From: Blastocladiella britannica
Lineage: Eukaryota > Blastocladiomycota > Blastocladiomycetes > Blastocladiales > Blastocladiaceae
Length of the DNA stretch: 22,658 bases
Direction of reading: 5' to 3'
Assembly: GCA_025349905.2 (NCBI GenBank)
Contig: MU624813.1
Span: forward strand, 1-22,658
Of the stretch, positions 1 through 8,788 are shown in pieces. Within the stretch, counting starts at the first letter, position 1. Each line of letters starts with the position of its first letter. A program made the translations under genes and the position numbers. Below the pieces are notes generated by a model. The model saw only the letters and a program-made list of their open reading frames with translations. It was not told where the DNA came from and did no database searches.

Positions 1-237
1 GTCGTGTTGTTGGTGACCCCTGGACAGCAGCAGCAGCAGCAGCAGCAGCAACAGCGTCCGGCGGCCGCTCCGGCTCGGAAATCCTCCTCTTCGTCCGGAG
101 GAAGTTGCATTGCCCTGATGTTCATTCTTCTCTTCGTTGGGATTCCCATCTACATTTACATCAAGACCGGCTCCGTTTTCGCCTTGGCCCCAGCCGCCGT
201 CGTCATTGCCATCATTTTTTGCATCTGCGTTTGCTGA
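1..237 (+). CDS. C-terminal part of a polyQ membrane protein (5' end outside window)
   Basis: The frame is open from base 1 and ends with TGA at 235-237, so only the last 78 residues are visible and the start is upstream. The visible part has a run of ten glutamines encoded by CAG/CAA (25-54), then an Ala/Pro/Arg linker and a serine run. Two hydrophobic segments close the protein: one starting at CIALMFILLFVGIP and one at VFALAPAAVVIAIIFCIC, which ends at the C-terminus. This looks like a tail with two membrane spans, the last residues being Cys-rich (CICVC). No family was recognised. An AT-rich stretch follows the stop. The topology is inferred from hydrophobicity only. Confidence 0.55.
   Translation, partial: VVLLVTPGQQQQQQQQQQRPAAAPARKSSSSSGGSCIALMFILLFVGIPIYIYIKTGSVFALAPAAVVIAIIFCICVC
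25..54 (+). repeat. CAG/CAA trinucleotide tract encoding polyglutamine
   Basis: Ten consecutive Gln codons, nearly all CAG with one CAA near the end, lie inside the 3' partial gene. The near-pure CAG tract is likely to vary in length between strains. Confidence 0.9.
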
Positions 238-538
238 ATGAAGGATTTTAATATACTTTTTATTGTATATTCGCTTCTTCTCGATCCCATTACAGCTGTC
301 TCAGCTCATGGACCTTTGGCACAATAAGAAATCCCAATACACACGTGTTTGGCTTGGATGGTTTCGTTTCTGAAAGCCGCGTCTCCTTTTGCTGCGATCT
401 TTGCTGCGATCAAGCAGTCCACTAATTGCTCGGGACCGCGACCAGAGCAGTCATATTCCCTTTCGATTTCTTCACCAAAATCCAAGTCTATTCATTGAGA
501 TCCCCCACACACGCGTCTTTGAAAACAATCCCAAGACC
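238..538. other. Intergenic region between two plus-strand genes
   Basis: No convincing gene is seen. The first 30 bases are AT-rich and probably carry the 3' processing signals of the upstream gene. The remainder is presumably the promoter and 5' leader of the secreted repeat-protein gene whose ATG is at 539. Frames crossing the region have no coding-like codon use. Confidence 0.5.
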
Positions 539-1332
539 ATGCGCCCCTTCACTCCTCTTGCCACCATTGCCGCCATTGCCTCGATCCTTGTGGTTCCGAC
601 CCAGGCCGAGTCCGTTGCTTTATTTCTCTCTTTCACCCACTGTCAAATGATTGGCTCACCTTCGACCGAAAACCTTCCCCTCCGATCGGACAATAAAAAA
701 AGCGCGCTCAGTGATCGGCTCAAGCAGATGATGGGTGAGGAAGAATTCCGCACATTCACTTTACAGCAGCAGCACTCGGGCGTCTCGGGCAAAGCCGATA
801 TGATGCGGGCCAACGCGGAAGCGCAGCGTAAACAGTAGAGTGAGACGATTCTGCAGCAGCAGCAGCAGCAGCAGACGAAGCAGCGGCAGCAGCAGCAGAT
901 GATGCATGCAGCGACCAAAAAGTCGATCGAGGACGCCTTTGGGACATGTATGTATAATTTTTTTATATCCGGTTTTCATCGAATTTTTTTACTGACAAAG
1001 ATATCAATGAAATAGACGACGAGGACAACGACTGGGCGGTCGCTGAGCAGCCGATCGTCAAGCACATCCACCACCCCAAACACGGCAAGATCACCAAGGT
1101 GATTCACAAGACGCACACCGAGATCCACCACCCAAACAAGAACGGCGTCTTTATTTCCAAGATCAAGCCGGGGTACAAGATCAAGGTGGTTCGCAAGCGC
1201 GCTCCGAAGGCGGCTGCTGCCAAGTCGTACGACGATGACGAGGCCGATGGTATGCTCTCATTTTTTTTTTCTATTGTCGGATCAATGATTCGATTCGGGC
1301 AACTGATGGTTCCTTTCACACCAGAGGAATGA
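539..1332 (+). CDS. Secreted His/Lys-rich Pro-x-x-Gly repeat protein, copy 1 (multi-exon)
   Basis: Proposed exons are 539-609, 703-827, 912-947, 1016-1249 and 1325-1332, giving 157 residues. ATG 539 opens a clear signal peptide (MRPFTPLATIAAIASILVVP, then TQA). The third intron (948-1015, GTATGT...AATAG) and the last intron (1250-1324, GTATGC...CACCAG) are well supported because the paralogue at 8789-9531 continues in the same way. The first intron (GTCCGT donor, 610-702) is supported by an identical junction in that paralogue. The second intron (828-911) is needed to remove an in-frame TAG at 836, and its exact borders are uncertain. The mature protein has a Gln-rich linker, a conserved DEDNDW motif, then cationic strands separated by HP/KPG turns (HIHHPKHGKITKV, HTEIHHPNKNGV, IKPGYKIKV) and an acidic tail ending in Glu-Glu. 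No known family was recognised. Its function is unknown; cell-wall or extracellular metal/polyanion binding is only a guess. Confidence 0.6.
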
Positions 1333-1488
1333 GGAGGAAATGTCACTTTGACCGCTTGTTGCAACCGTATTGATCTGAACGGGATGGAATGTTGGAGCAA
1401 ATAAGACAATTTTTTTTTTTGGACGCCATTGAAAAGAGCTTGGCCGCAAAGAAAAATAGCGGTCGCTGAGAGGGAGAGAGAGAGAGAG

Positions 1489-1535
<47 letters not shown>

Positions 1536-1980
1536 AGGTACTGTCCCGAAATCGTGTTGGGACGTATTCAATTGCAGCCGGTCGCCAAGCCGCGCGTTCT
1601 CGATGCAACATCAAACAAGCTCCAGGCCCAAAAAATGGATCGGGGGAAGGGCTCAAGGCTCTATGTTCAAGTGGCATTCGGTCCACAAGAGCAATTTGGA
1701 AAAAAAAAAAACGGGTTGGACGCCAAGAGGCATGCGTGCGAACCCGATAGCGCTGGTGGTGGTGGTGCCCATGCCCACCGTGTTCCATCGACGCCGTTCA
1801 ACAAATGTGCGCGCAAAATCCAAACTGGATCACGTCACCAATCAGGCAACGGGCGTTACGCGGTTGTGTCCATCCAAGAACAATCTTGACGAGGACTCTC
1901 CGTGCGTGGGAGCCACACGGTGGTTCCGAGTAATGCATCCAACGAAAAATGTGGAGGCCAACGGGGCCTTTGACTCCATT
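1333..1980. other. Gene-poor stretch with microsatellite
   Basis: Apart from a compound GA/GT microsatellite (about 1468-1531) and short A and T homopolymers, nothing gene-like was found. Long plus-strand frames run through the repeat but encode Arg-Glu and Cys-Val dipeptide runs and low-complexity antisense sequence. The right end adjoins the stop codon of a minus-strand gene at 1981, so part is probably that gene's 3' UTR. Confidence 0.5.
1468..1531. repeat. Compound (GA)n-(GT)n dinucleotide microsatellite
   Basis: A run of GA dinucleotides with one interruption passes directly into about 18 GT dinucleotides, seen directly in the sequence. It lies in a non-coding stretch downstream of the copy 1 secreted-protein gene and should be length-variable. 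Confidence 0.95.
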
Positions 1981-2948
1981 TCAAACTGCACCGCCACCGC
2001 GACTGTCGGCGCGCTTCCTTATCATCGCGGTCAGATCGCCCGACCCGAGCTTGGTCAAGTCCTGCCACTCGCCACTACCGTCTGTTTCCCGGTCGGGAAA
2101 CCGGTCGAGGTCCACCAAGTCCGAATACCGCACACCGGCGCCGTCATATCGTTGATTTCTCGGAGTCGCTCCACGAACGGACGCATTAGCAGCAGCAGCA
2201 GGAGCAGGAGCATGGGACACCACGGGCGTGAGCGGCGCCGACGCCAGCGTGAGGCGCAGTCGGTCCATAATAGCGGAAGGCATTCCTACTCCAGAAGCGA
2301 CGGCCGAGGTCCGGGTCGTAGTCGGGTGAGCCGAGGACGACGACGATCGGAGGAGAATGATAGAGGACGAGCCGCCGCCGGGGGTGGATGCGCGCGAGAC
2401 CATTGCTGGCACGGGCGGGTACAAGAACGAGCGCGGAGGGGGCGGGACCACGACCTTGACTTTGTTGCTGCTGCTGCTGGTCGCAGGGGTAGGGGCAACT
2501 GAGTGCGTGTGCCAGATCGGGACGGTGGCGGCGACGGGGGCCGGATTGTCGGGCACGAACTGGGACCGCGCTGCAGCCACCTCCACCACCGCCGAGGAAA
2601 AGGAATGGTCGTCGTTCATACCGTCGTCGTCGGGACCGCCAAAATAAATAGCACTGAGATCATGTCCCCGCACCGGAGGATTCTGGTTCGTTGCTGCCTC
2701 TCGCGATTGTGCGGTGGCGGCAACTTCCAAGCGCTGGAGCTCGCGCACGACCGTGTTCGCGTACTGCGCCTGCATGTTGTGATTTCAGTTAAAATGGAAT
2801 ACTGGATCATGGGGAAATGCAATAACAGTACCCTTGCGGCCTCGAACTCGGCGCGCGCGCCCTGGACGTCTCGCCGCGCACACGCAACGTCAACAGCCAG
2901 GTCTCGAGCCTGTCGGACCAGCTGATCGCAATTCCTGTGGGTGGACAT
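1981..2948 (-). CDS. Hypothetical protein with N-terminal coiled coil (two exons)
   Basis: The model is join(2948-2832, 2769-1981), 301 residues, stop TGA. The 62-base intron (2831-2770) begins GTACTG and ends ATGCAG, and splits the reading frame exactly between codons 39 and 40. The spliced N-terminus is one continuous amphipathic helix (residues about 8-66, Arg/Ala/Glu/Gln-rich), which supports the splice. The rest is low-complexity and probably disordered: Ser- and Pro-rich tracts, a PPPPRSFLYPPVP segment near the middle, and a basic C-terminus after a short DLTKLGSGDLTAMIRKR stretch. No family was recognised. The ATG lies 35 bases downstream of the ESS2 stop on the same strand, so transcription of the two genes may be linked. 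It could be a small coiled-coil subunit of a larger complex; no function is assigned. Confidence 0.65.
2770..2831 (-). other. 62-base spliceosomal intron
   Basis: On the minus strand the donor is AGG|GTACTG and the acceptor CATGCAG|GCG. It is phase 0, and removal joins the two halves of a predicted coiled coil. Confidence 0.7.
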
Positions 2949-2983
2949 TATTTTTAAGCTTCATGGGAAAAAGGTTTTTTTTG

Positions 2984-4453
2984 TTATTGCTTCGAGCTGC
3001 TGCTCTGCACGGGCGTAAACGAGAACGGCGTAGTGGCCAGTGCCGCCGTATTCGTGGCCGTCGACCGTGCGGTCCACGTCTCGCCCGCCAGCTTCCCCCC
3101 CACCATGCCCGGTGTCCTCCGTCCCGTGGCAGGGGTCCGAGTGGCCACGGGTGTCCGCGAATAGGATGCGCGCAACATATCGTCCACGCCGCCGGCCCTT
3201 GCGAGCCGCGACCGGTCGCCCGCGCGCGCGGGTGTGCGGCCCAGAACCCCTCGTGCTGCCGCCGCCGCCCCCGCTGATCCGGTGCGTCGTTGTTTTCCAG
3301 CCGCGCTCGAAATCGCCGACACTGATGACCGTGCCGTCAGCGGCGTCGTCGAACCCCTTGACGATTGTTGACGGTGATGGTGGCGGCCCGACTGCCGGTC
3401 AGCCATCCACTCGGCCGCTTGCTCGCGCTTGGACGTTCCCGGCACCTGGTAGCCCCTTACCGGCGTTGTCGCTGATGACAAATCACCCGAGGCATGGCCG
3501 AGTGGAACGGGCGTGGCGGCCAGCTCGCCCCATGTGAACTCGGGCGGCAAGTCGGCGGCGACTGCGTGTGCGCGCGGGGTCATCGAGACCAGGTCATATT
3601 GATTACCACCATTACCACCACCGGAAGTGCCGTCATCGGAAGCAGCAGCAGCGGAAGCAGCAGTTACGGCGGCCTCGAACGCGGCCAGCGGCGTGGACCG
3701 CGCAAACCGCATTCCGGTGCGGTTAGTAGCCGCGCGCCGGGCCAGTGAGACGTGCGCAGAATCGCCCGTGGTACGAGTGACAATGGAGGGTACGGCCGAT
3801 GGGAAAAACAGCGGGTTGAGCAGGTTCGTGGTGGTGTTGCGCCAGGTTGGGACCACGGCCGACCCACCGGCGCTGCGCAGGCGGTCCGAGTTGGGCAAGA
3901 TGAGAGCCAGGGCCGCATCACGGTCTTCATCGTCATGACCCTCTGTAGTGGCCACCAGGTCGGACGACTGTCGGACCAGGGCCGTGGACGACGACGCATG
4001 CGAAGCTTCAATGGAGAGCAACTGACGCTGCGCGGTACTGGCAGCACCAACCCATGCCCGGTCCCCATTCTCGATCGCCAACGGCACAGAACCACCGGAG
4101 TCCATGATAAACCGGCGCACGCGGTCTCTCACGCGCTCATTATGCTCGCCCAGCAGCTCCGAGAACGCCTTGTTGTCGTGCGACGTGTACGATGCCAGGA
4201 ACGCCGCCAACGGAAGATCTTCCGGGTCTCCAGTGTCCCCAATCGTAGCAAAAGGGTTGTCGGCGCGAGCATGCGCCCTCTGCACGGCCGCCTGGGCAGC
4301 ACGGGCGCGTAACCGGTCGCCAGCGTCGATGGCTTCCAGTAACGCCGACTCGGCGCGTAACGTGGCCAGGTCCGGGAAGTAGTCGCGCTCGATGATCGCC
4401 GACAGCGTGGCCGTGTACGAGTCCTCGTCCAGTGCGCGTGGTGGTCCGCTCAT
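2984..4453 (-). CDS. ESS2: ESS2/DGCR14 (Bis1) family splicing-associated nuclear protein
   Basis: The protein has 489 residues from the ATG at 4453 (MSGPPRALDEDSY), stop TAA at 2984. An in-frame upstream stretch to 4534 exists, but family homology starts at this Met. Family landmarks in order: the N-terminal LDEDSYTATLSAIIERDYFP block (residues about 8-27), the DLPLAAFLASYTSHDNKAF block, a NPLFFPSAVP block (about 210-220) equivalent to the family's NSLMYYPEG, a TWGELAATP block (about 305-315), and a C-terminal LRASYSRTPVATRTPATGRR block (about 425-445). The spacers are Ala/Gly/Ser-rich and poorly conserved. Members are nuclear and associate with the spliceosome C complex. No introns are needed. 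Recognition is from remembered family motifs, not from a search, but five collinear blocks make it firm. Confidence 0.9.
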   Translation of the reverse strand: MSGPPRALDEDSYTATLSAIIERDYFPDLATLRAESALLEAIDAGDRLRARAAQAAVQRAHARADNPFATIGDTGDPEDLPLAAFLASYTSHDNKAFSELLGEHNERVRDRVRRFIMDSGGSVPLAIENGDRAWVGAASTAQRQLLSIEASHASSSTALVRQSSDLVATTEGHDDEDRDAALALILPNSDRLRSAGGSAVVPTWRNTTTNLLNPLFFPSAVPSIVTRTTGDSAHVSLARRAATNRTGMRFARSTPLAAFEAAVTAASAAAASDDGTSGGGNGGNQYDLVSMTPRAHAVAADLPPEFTWGELAATPVPLGHASGDLSSATTPVRGYQVPGTSKREQAAEWMADRQSGRHHHRQQSSRGSTTPLTARSSVSAISSAAGKQRRTGSAGAAAAARGVLGRTPARAGDRSRLARAGGVDDMLRASYSRTPVATRTPATGRRTPGMVGGKLAGETWTARSTATNTAALATTPFSFTPVQSSSSKQ

Positions 4454-4616
4454 TATGATATTAAAATTGAATATTTTCATGGATTTGAAAGAGAGTGATG
4501 AGTGGCTCCTCCCCTCGGATCCGAGATCGACCATAACAGATGCACCGCATCCTGGCCCTCAGGAAACTCAAGGGATATGAAGCAATTTCATTCAAGCGCG
4601 TGGGCAAATTGATGGG

Positions 4617-5700
4617 CTAATGGCGCTTGCATTCACAAGGACCAGTCCGATCATTGGCGCGCACTTGGTAGCGCCCCGCGTCCAAAAGGGCGGCCGAAGT
4701 GTTCCGCTTGGCCGCGATCGTGGTGGTGCGATCAAGAAACAAGAGTCCGAAAAATAGGTGCTGTGCGTGCGCACCGAGAAGATCAGCGTGCTTCGTTCGG
4801 GCATCAGGCCGATTTCCTCCAGGCAATGTTCCGAGCGCCGTCCGGTCCGCGCCTCCGACGATTTCTCGCGCACCATGCGGTCCACCCGATCAGCGTCGGT
4901 GTCACCCTCCGCGCCGGCCAGACCCGATGCGCGCCGAGCCTGCGGATCCAGATGCAGGAAGATCTCCTTCACCAGGAAGAACCGCAGCGCCTCGTTGTCG
5001 GCGGCGAAAAGACGAAATGGCTGCGCTGGTGCTGGGCGTGGTGGTCGCCGGTAGTGACGGAGACGGGAGCCGTGGCAAAAGCGCGTTCGAGGGGCGTCCT
5101 TGGTGGTCACGGTGGCAGCGGCTATGGTGATCGCGGCGATGCTGCTGGCTGGTGCCGGTGATCACGGCAATGCTACTCGGCGCGATGCTGCTCGGCGCGA
5201 TGCTGCTCGTGATGATCGTGAAACTGCTGCTGGTTGCGCTGGCGATGCCGTTGGAAATGGTGATAGCCGGTGCGAGTTCGTTGTCCTCCGCCTCGAAGAC
5301 GGCCGAGCGCAATACCACGACATCGACCACCGGCGCGCGCGTTCCAAAGTCGGGACCTTCGAGTCGCAGGTCTCTTCTCTTCCCCCGCGCACTCCAAAAT
5401 CGAGCGCAGCCGCCGCATTCAGCCTCCCCACTGGCGAGCGGCGCGACCGGCTTGTATGCGGTGCCGGACGGCGCAACCATTTGCCTTCTTGAACGCGCGA
5501 CGGAAAACCGGCGCGCGCCACCTTGCGCATCCCGGGTCACCAGCACGCGAGTGCCGGTGGGAAGCACGGGACCTCGTCCGCGTTGTGCTCGATGGCCTTT
5601 CTCGGCGTCTCGGCGGCGAAGGAGCGGGAGGATGGAGCAGCGAAGGACGACCTTGTTTTTCTTTATTTTGAATGGAAGCACGACTCGGGATCGGAATCTG
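4617..5700 (-). pseudogene. Frame-broken gene remnant, family unrecognised
   Basis: On the minus strand, good coding sequence (high GC3, amphipathic patterns) switches frame several times. It starts near 5660 with SRSFAAETPRKAIEHNADEV, shifts to LPTGTRVLVTRDAQ near 5570, passes a Ser/Ile/His-rich stretch with a 15-bp tandem repeat near 5180-5210, shifts at a TTTT run near 5015 into DNEALRFFLVKEIFLHLD...DRVDRMVREKS...EEIGLMPERSTLIFSV, and shifts again at a TTTTT run near 4755 into LLFLDRTTTIAAKRNTSAAL, ending with a stop at 4617. No intron with GT-AG borders was found at these joins. No start codon in the right frame was found. Either this is a decaying gene or the assembly has homopolymer errors. 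The family was not identified. Confidence 0.5.
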
Positions 5701-6343
5701 AATCAAAGTGGTAGGGCCACCAGTACCAGCGCCGTTGACATCAGGTACTTGGAGAAATCAGAGCGCGCCCCGTTCCCGATCGGGATCGGTTCAAAAGTTG
5801 GTCAGAGTTGATGCCGTCTTTTTTGCCTGCACCAATTACCGTCGAAAATATTGAATGAGGGGCAGCTTCGGGAGAGCAACATCAAGGAGAAAACAGACGT
5901 TATGATCACCGAAAAAGTCAAACAAGAGCAAGGTGCTGTGTGCTGTGGCGCGAATGGGCTCGAGCTATTGGCGTTGCGAAATAGCAGACTGGTATCGTGC
6001 CAAGTAATTTGAAGAGAGCGATGGAAGGAGAGGACCAGGACCACTTTTTGTATTGGGACCGATGAGACCAACGCGCGCCGCTGACGGGAATCAATGCACC
6101 GGATGCGCAACTGTCAATCCAAACAAAACGCATTTGGGACATTTGACAGATCAAAAAGAAAGGCGTTCACGTGAGCGCTATTTCCCCAAGTACGACGCTT
6201 AACGACGAGAACGACAAGGCCTAATACGGGGACAACCGTGATGCTAAGGCATGATTCATCCGCTCGATCCGTTCCAACGCGGTCGACTGCAACCACACTC
6301 TCATTATTTAAGGTTGAAAGCGCGCCGCCAGCGCACTCAACCA
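5701..6343. other. Gene-poor intergenic region
   Basis: No supported gene, RNA or repeat was found on either strand. Minus-strand frames in 5802-6154 have mixed codon use and no recognisable motif. The left part may contain the promoter of the broken minus-strand gene. Confidence 0.4.
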
Positions 6344-6608
6344 TGATTCTAGGTCCGCCGATATATATTTTGGTGCTCGTCATCGGTGTGATCGCCCATT
6401 TTTTGCTGGTGTCCCAGCAGATCCGGGAACTACATGGCAACAGAAGTTGTTTATGAAAGAGGCCCGAGAATTGCCGGCCACCACTGGCCAGCACAACGGG
6501 ATCAAGCAGTCGGACATCCTTGTAATGGTCCCGCTTCGCATGGGCGCGCGGATCAAGGGAGTCACTTTTAAATCGGACCTCTTTTCAGCAATAAAATCCG
6601 TCCAATGA
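6344..6608 (+). pseudogene. Small single-span membrane ORF, apparently frameshifted
   Basis: From ATG 6344 the frame encodes an N-terminal hydrophobic helix (MILGPPIYILVLVIGVIAHF) followed by LLVSQQIREL, and stops at 6454-6456. Another frame then continues with good codon use (KLFMKEARELPATTGQHNG, then IKQSDILVMVPLRMGARIKG) to a TGA at 6606-6608. That TGA overlaps the ATG of the next gene. The two pieces look like one protein of about 85 residues broken by one indel near 6440. A short ORF starting at 6453 is the alternative. The family was not recognised, and the small size makes this tentative. Confidence 0.3.
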
Positions 6609-8523
6609 TAGACGACGTCGCCTCAGTTGTCCTGGCCCACACCGCCGCCACCGCCAGTACTCCGACCGAAGCCGTCACCGTGCTCAACGTCCTCCCCAAG
6701 GCTCGAGCTCGTACCGTGCTCAGCGCGGCCCTCTCGCGCGGCTTTACCGACTTTAACCCGCTCTACGTCATCGACGAGCCTCATGGCCCCGCCCTGCTCC
6801 CGCACTACCCGTCCTATATTCTTTTCGACAACTTGCGCCATATGATTGTGGCTTCGGCCGCCGAAGGCGACATGGCCACTCTTACGTTACTTTGGCAGCT
6901 TGCTGGACCTACCTCGCCATGCCGTATGCTCTGGTTTGACGACGGCCCGGACCATTTCATCGATACGGCGATTATGAATGGCCATGTGTCGGTTCTGGAT
7001 TTTGTCTCGCAAGCGGCTGACGCCCTGGACATCCCCATCGATTGGCCCTCACTGTCCTGGGGAAAAGCGGCAGATGCTGGCCATACGGAGGCCGTAATGT
7101 GGGCTATCGAGCGCGGCTACAACTTCTCACTGGCACCGATTCAGGTGTTGCTCTCGACCCAAAACGGCAACATGGCATTGAAGGACTGGTGGATCGACAC
7201 CCGGCCCGGCCTGGGGGATACATTGCGTATACCTCACACTGTGGATACCTTTCTCCGGATTTTGAACGGGAAAAAGGACGGCGCGCTGGAGTGGTGGTGG
7301 ACAAGCATGGGCTCGGTCTTGCCTGACCCTGAGACGGTGGAAATTGTCACTGATATTGTGATTGCCTCCCGTAATTTGGACGCGGTCGAGTGCTGGTGGG
7401 CGCGGTTTCTGGAGCACCGTACCCCAGAGCACGCTTTCTGCCAGCTGCTCGAAGTTGGGCAGGTCTGCGACCATCCCGTTTTGGACTGGTACTGGGACCG
7501 GTTTCATGACACGCCAGAATATTTTGGAACCGCGATGGAACGCGTAGCCTTTCCGCATGGGATAATTTTTTCCATTCGTCAAGCTACGACGCTGGACAAC
7601 TTGCAATGGGCCATCGATAAATGCGCTGAGCTGGATGGCCAAAAACTGGAACTGCATGATGAGTTTTTCGATTATTATGCCAGCAATGGCTCGGTTGAAA
7701 TGTTGGACCTCGCCCTGCGCTCAGCAGACGTCCTGATCACGAATTGGACGCCCGATATGGAGTCCAACGCGGTCAAGAACCGCCGATTCGCCGTCCTCGA
7801 GTGGCTGGACCTCCACCGCGACCAACTGCCGCCCCAAAACGCGCCGACACTCTCGGATCTCATGGACGCAGTTCGAAAGGACGCAGTGGATGTAGTCGCA
7901 TGGTGGCACGCGCGGTATCCAACGTCCAAGGACGACTGGCAGAAAGTGTGCGCGTTCGTGATCTTGATCAATGCTCGCAAATTGCAGGTGTGGTTGCGCG
8001 ACCATCCCGACCTGTACGCTCCCGAGTCGGACGAGGAGCGCCACGAATTTCGGGCCAAGTGTAACGCAAGTCTGCAGTGGGTCATGCCCTTCTCGTTCGA
8101 CTTTATTGATTTTGTTGTTCCCGATCTGGCCACGGGCTCGCCTCGGTTCTCTGACCACCCGTGCGCTTTCTTACCCACCCGTGCGCTTTCTTACCCACGG
8201 TGCTCTGGTGGTGCAGTCGCGCCAACGTGTCGCTCGCGTCCCTCGTACCATTGAGTGCGTCCCTATCAGGCGATGTGCTCGCAAACTGCACCACGACCGA
8301 AATGGAATGGTGGTTGCAGATGCACCTGGCCAAAAATCAGCCATTGGACTTTCCGCACGAAGACGAGCTGGACGAAATTTACCAAGTGGATGACCTTGCC
8401 CATCGGTGGATGTATGACGTGACAGTCACACGCGGGATCCCGGTATGTGTCCAACGCGAGGACTTTGAGACGCACGATCTGACCTATGTGCCGTACACGG
8501 CGCCGCCGTTGCCGTTTTTATGA
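6605..8523 (+). CDS. Trp-rich ankyrin-like repeat protein, interrupted near the 3' end
   Basis: From ATG 6605 the frame is open to 8254 (549 residues). Helical repeats recur about every 30-60 residues with a hydrophobic-plus-Trp-Trp core: ALEWWWTSMG, AVECWWARF, VLDWYWDRF, VVAWWHARY, and EMEWWLQMH after the break. Ankyrin-like GHVSVLDF and GHTEAVMWAIERGY units precede them. At 8155-8198 a 20-bp unit is duplicated in tandem, which shifts the frame and ends the protein early with about 30 unrelated residues. Removing one unit gives a continuous 632-residue frame ending TGA at 8521-8523. Alternatively a 56-base intron (8161-8216, GTGCGC...GTGCAG) would also restore the frame. Proteins with repeated VLxWW units are, as I recall, abundant in Blastocladiomycota; function unknown, presumably a protein-interaction scaffold. 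Confidence 0.7.
8155..8198. repeat. 20-bp perfect tandem duplication inside a coding region
   Basis: The unit CACCCGTGCGCTTTCTTACC is present twice, at 8156-8175 and 8176-8195, and identity extends one base to the left and three bases to the right. Because 20 is not a multiple of three, it shifts the ankyrin-like gene from one frame to another, and the downstream frame continues the protein to 8523. Confidence 0.95.
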
Positions 8524-8686
8524 TTGAGTTTATTAAATACATTTCGTGTTTTACTCTTCTTAAGACGCCAACACGGTCAGTCGCAACTTTCAGTTCATTT
8601 GATTCAACCATGATACAACAACAACAAAAATCGATTGTCTTTCCCCTCTTCATGACCTGTTTTCGAAAGAATTTGATATTTGGACC

Positions 8687-8708
8687 AAAAAAAAAAAAAA
8701 AAAAAAAA
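8687..8708. repeat. Poly(A) homopolymer, 22 bases
   Basis: An uninterrupted A run lies in the 265-base spacer between two convergent genes, and a second run of 13 A follows at 8761-8773. No gene is seen in the spacer. These are simple homopolymers and likely sites of length error or variation. Confidence 0.9.
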
Positions 8709-8788
8709 GGGCAGACAGTAATTTGATTCAACCACACAATACGACGGCCACAACACGTGCAAAAAAAAAAAAATGACTGGCTTTTTTT

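Noticed and set aside
836..838. In-frame TAG (copy 1) and TAA (copy 2, 9313-9315) after a Gln codon in both paralogues, suggesting UAR read as glutamine.
   Set aside because: Other genes here end normally at TAA, TAG and TGA, and both stops lie just after GTAAAC/GTAACA donor-like sequences, so an intron explains them better.
1429..2502. Long plus-strand frame of over 350 codons.
   Set aside because: It runs through the GA/GT microsatellite and then antisense to the spliced minus-strand coiled-coil gene; composition is Arg/Cys/Val low complexity.
5160..5215. 15-bp tandem repeat as a regulatory or mobile element.
   Set aside because: It has only two to three short units inside a Ser/Ile or His/Gln-coding stretch of the broken gene; no terminal repeats or other mobile-element signs.
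8687..8773. Two A runs considered as a retroposon or processed-gene tail.
   Set aside because: No target-site duplication or reverse-transcribed gene body is visible beside them; they are treated as homopolymers.
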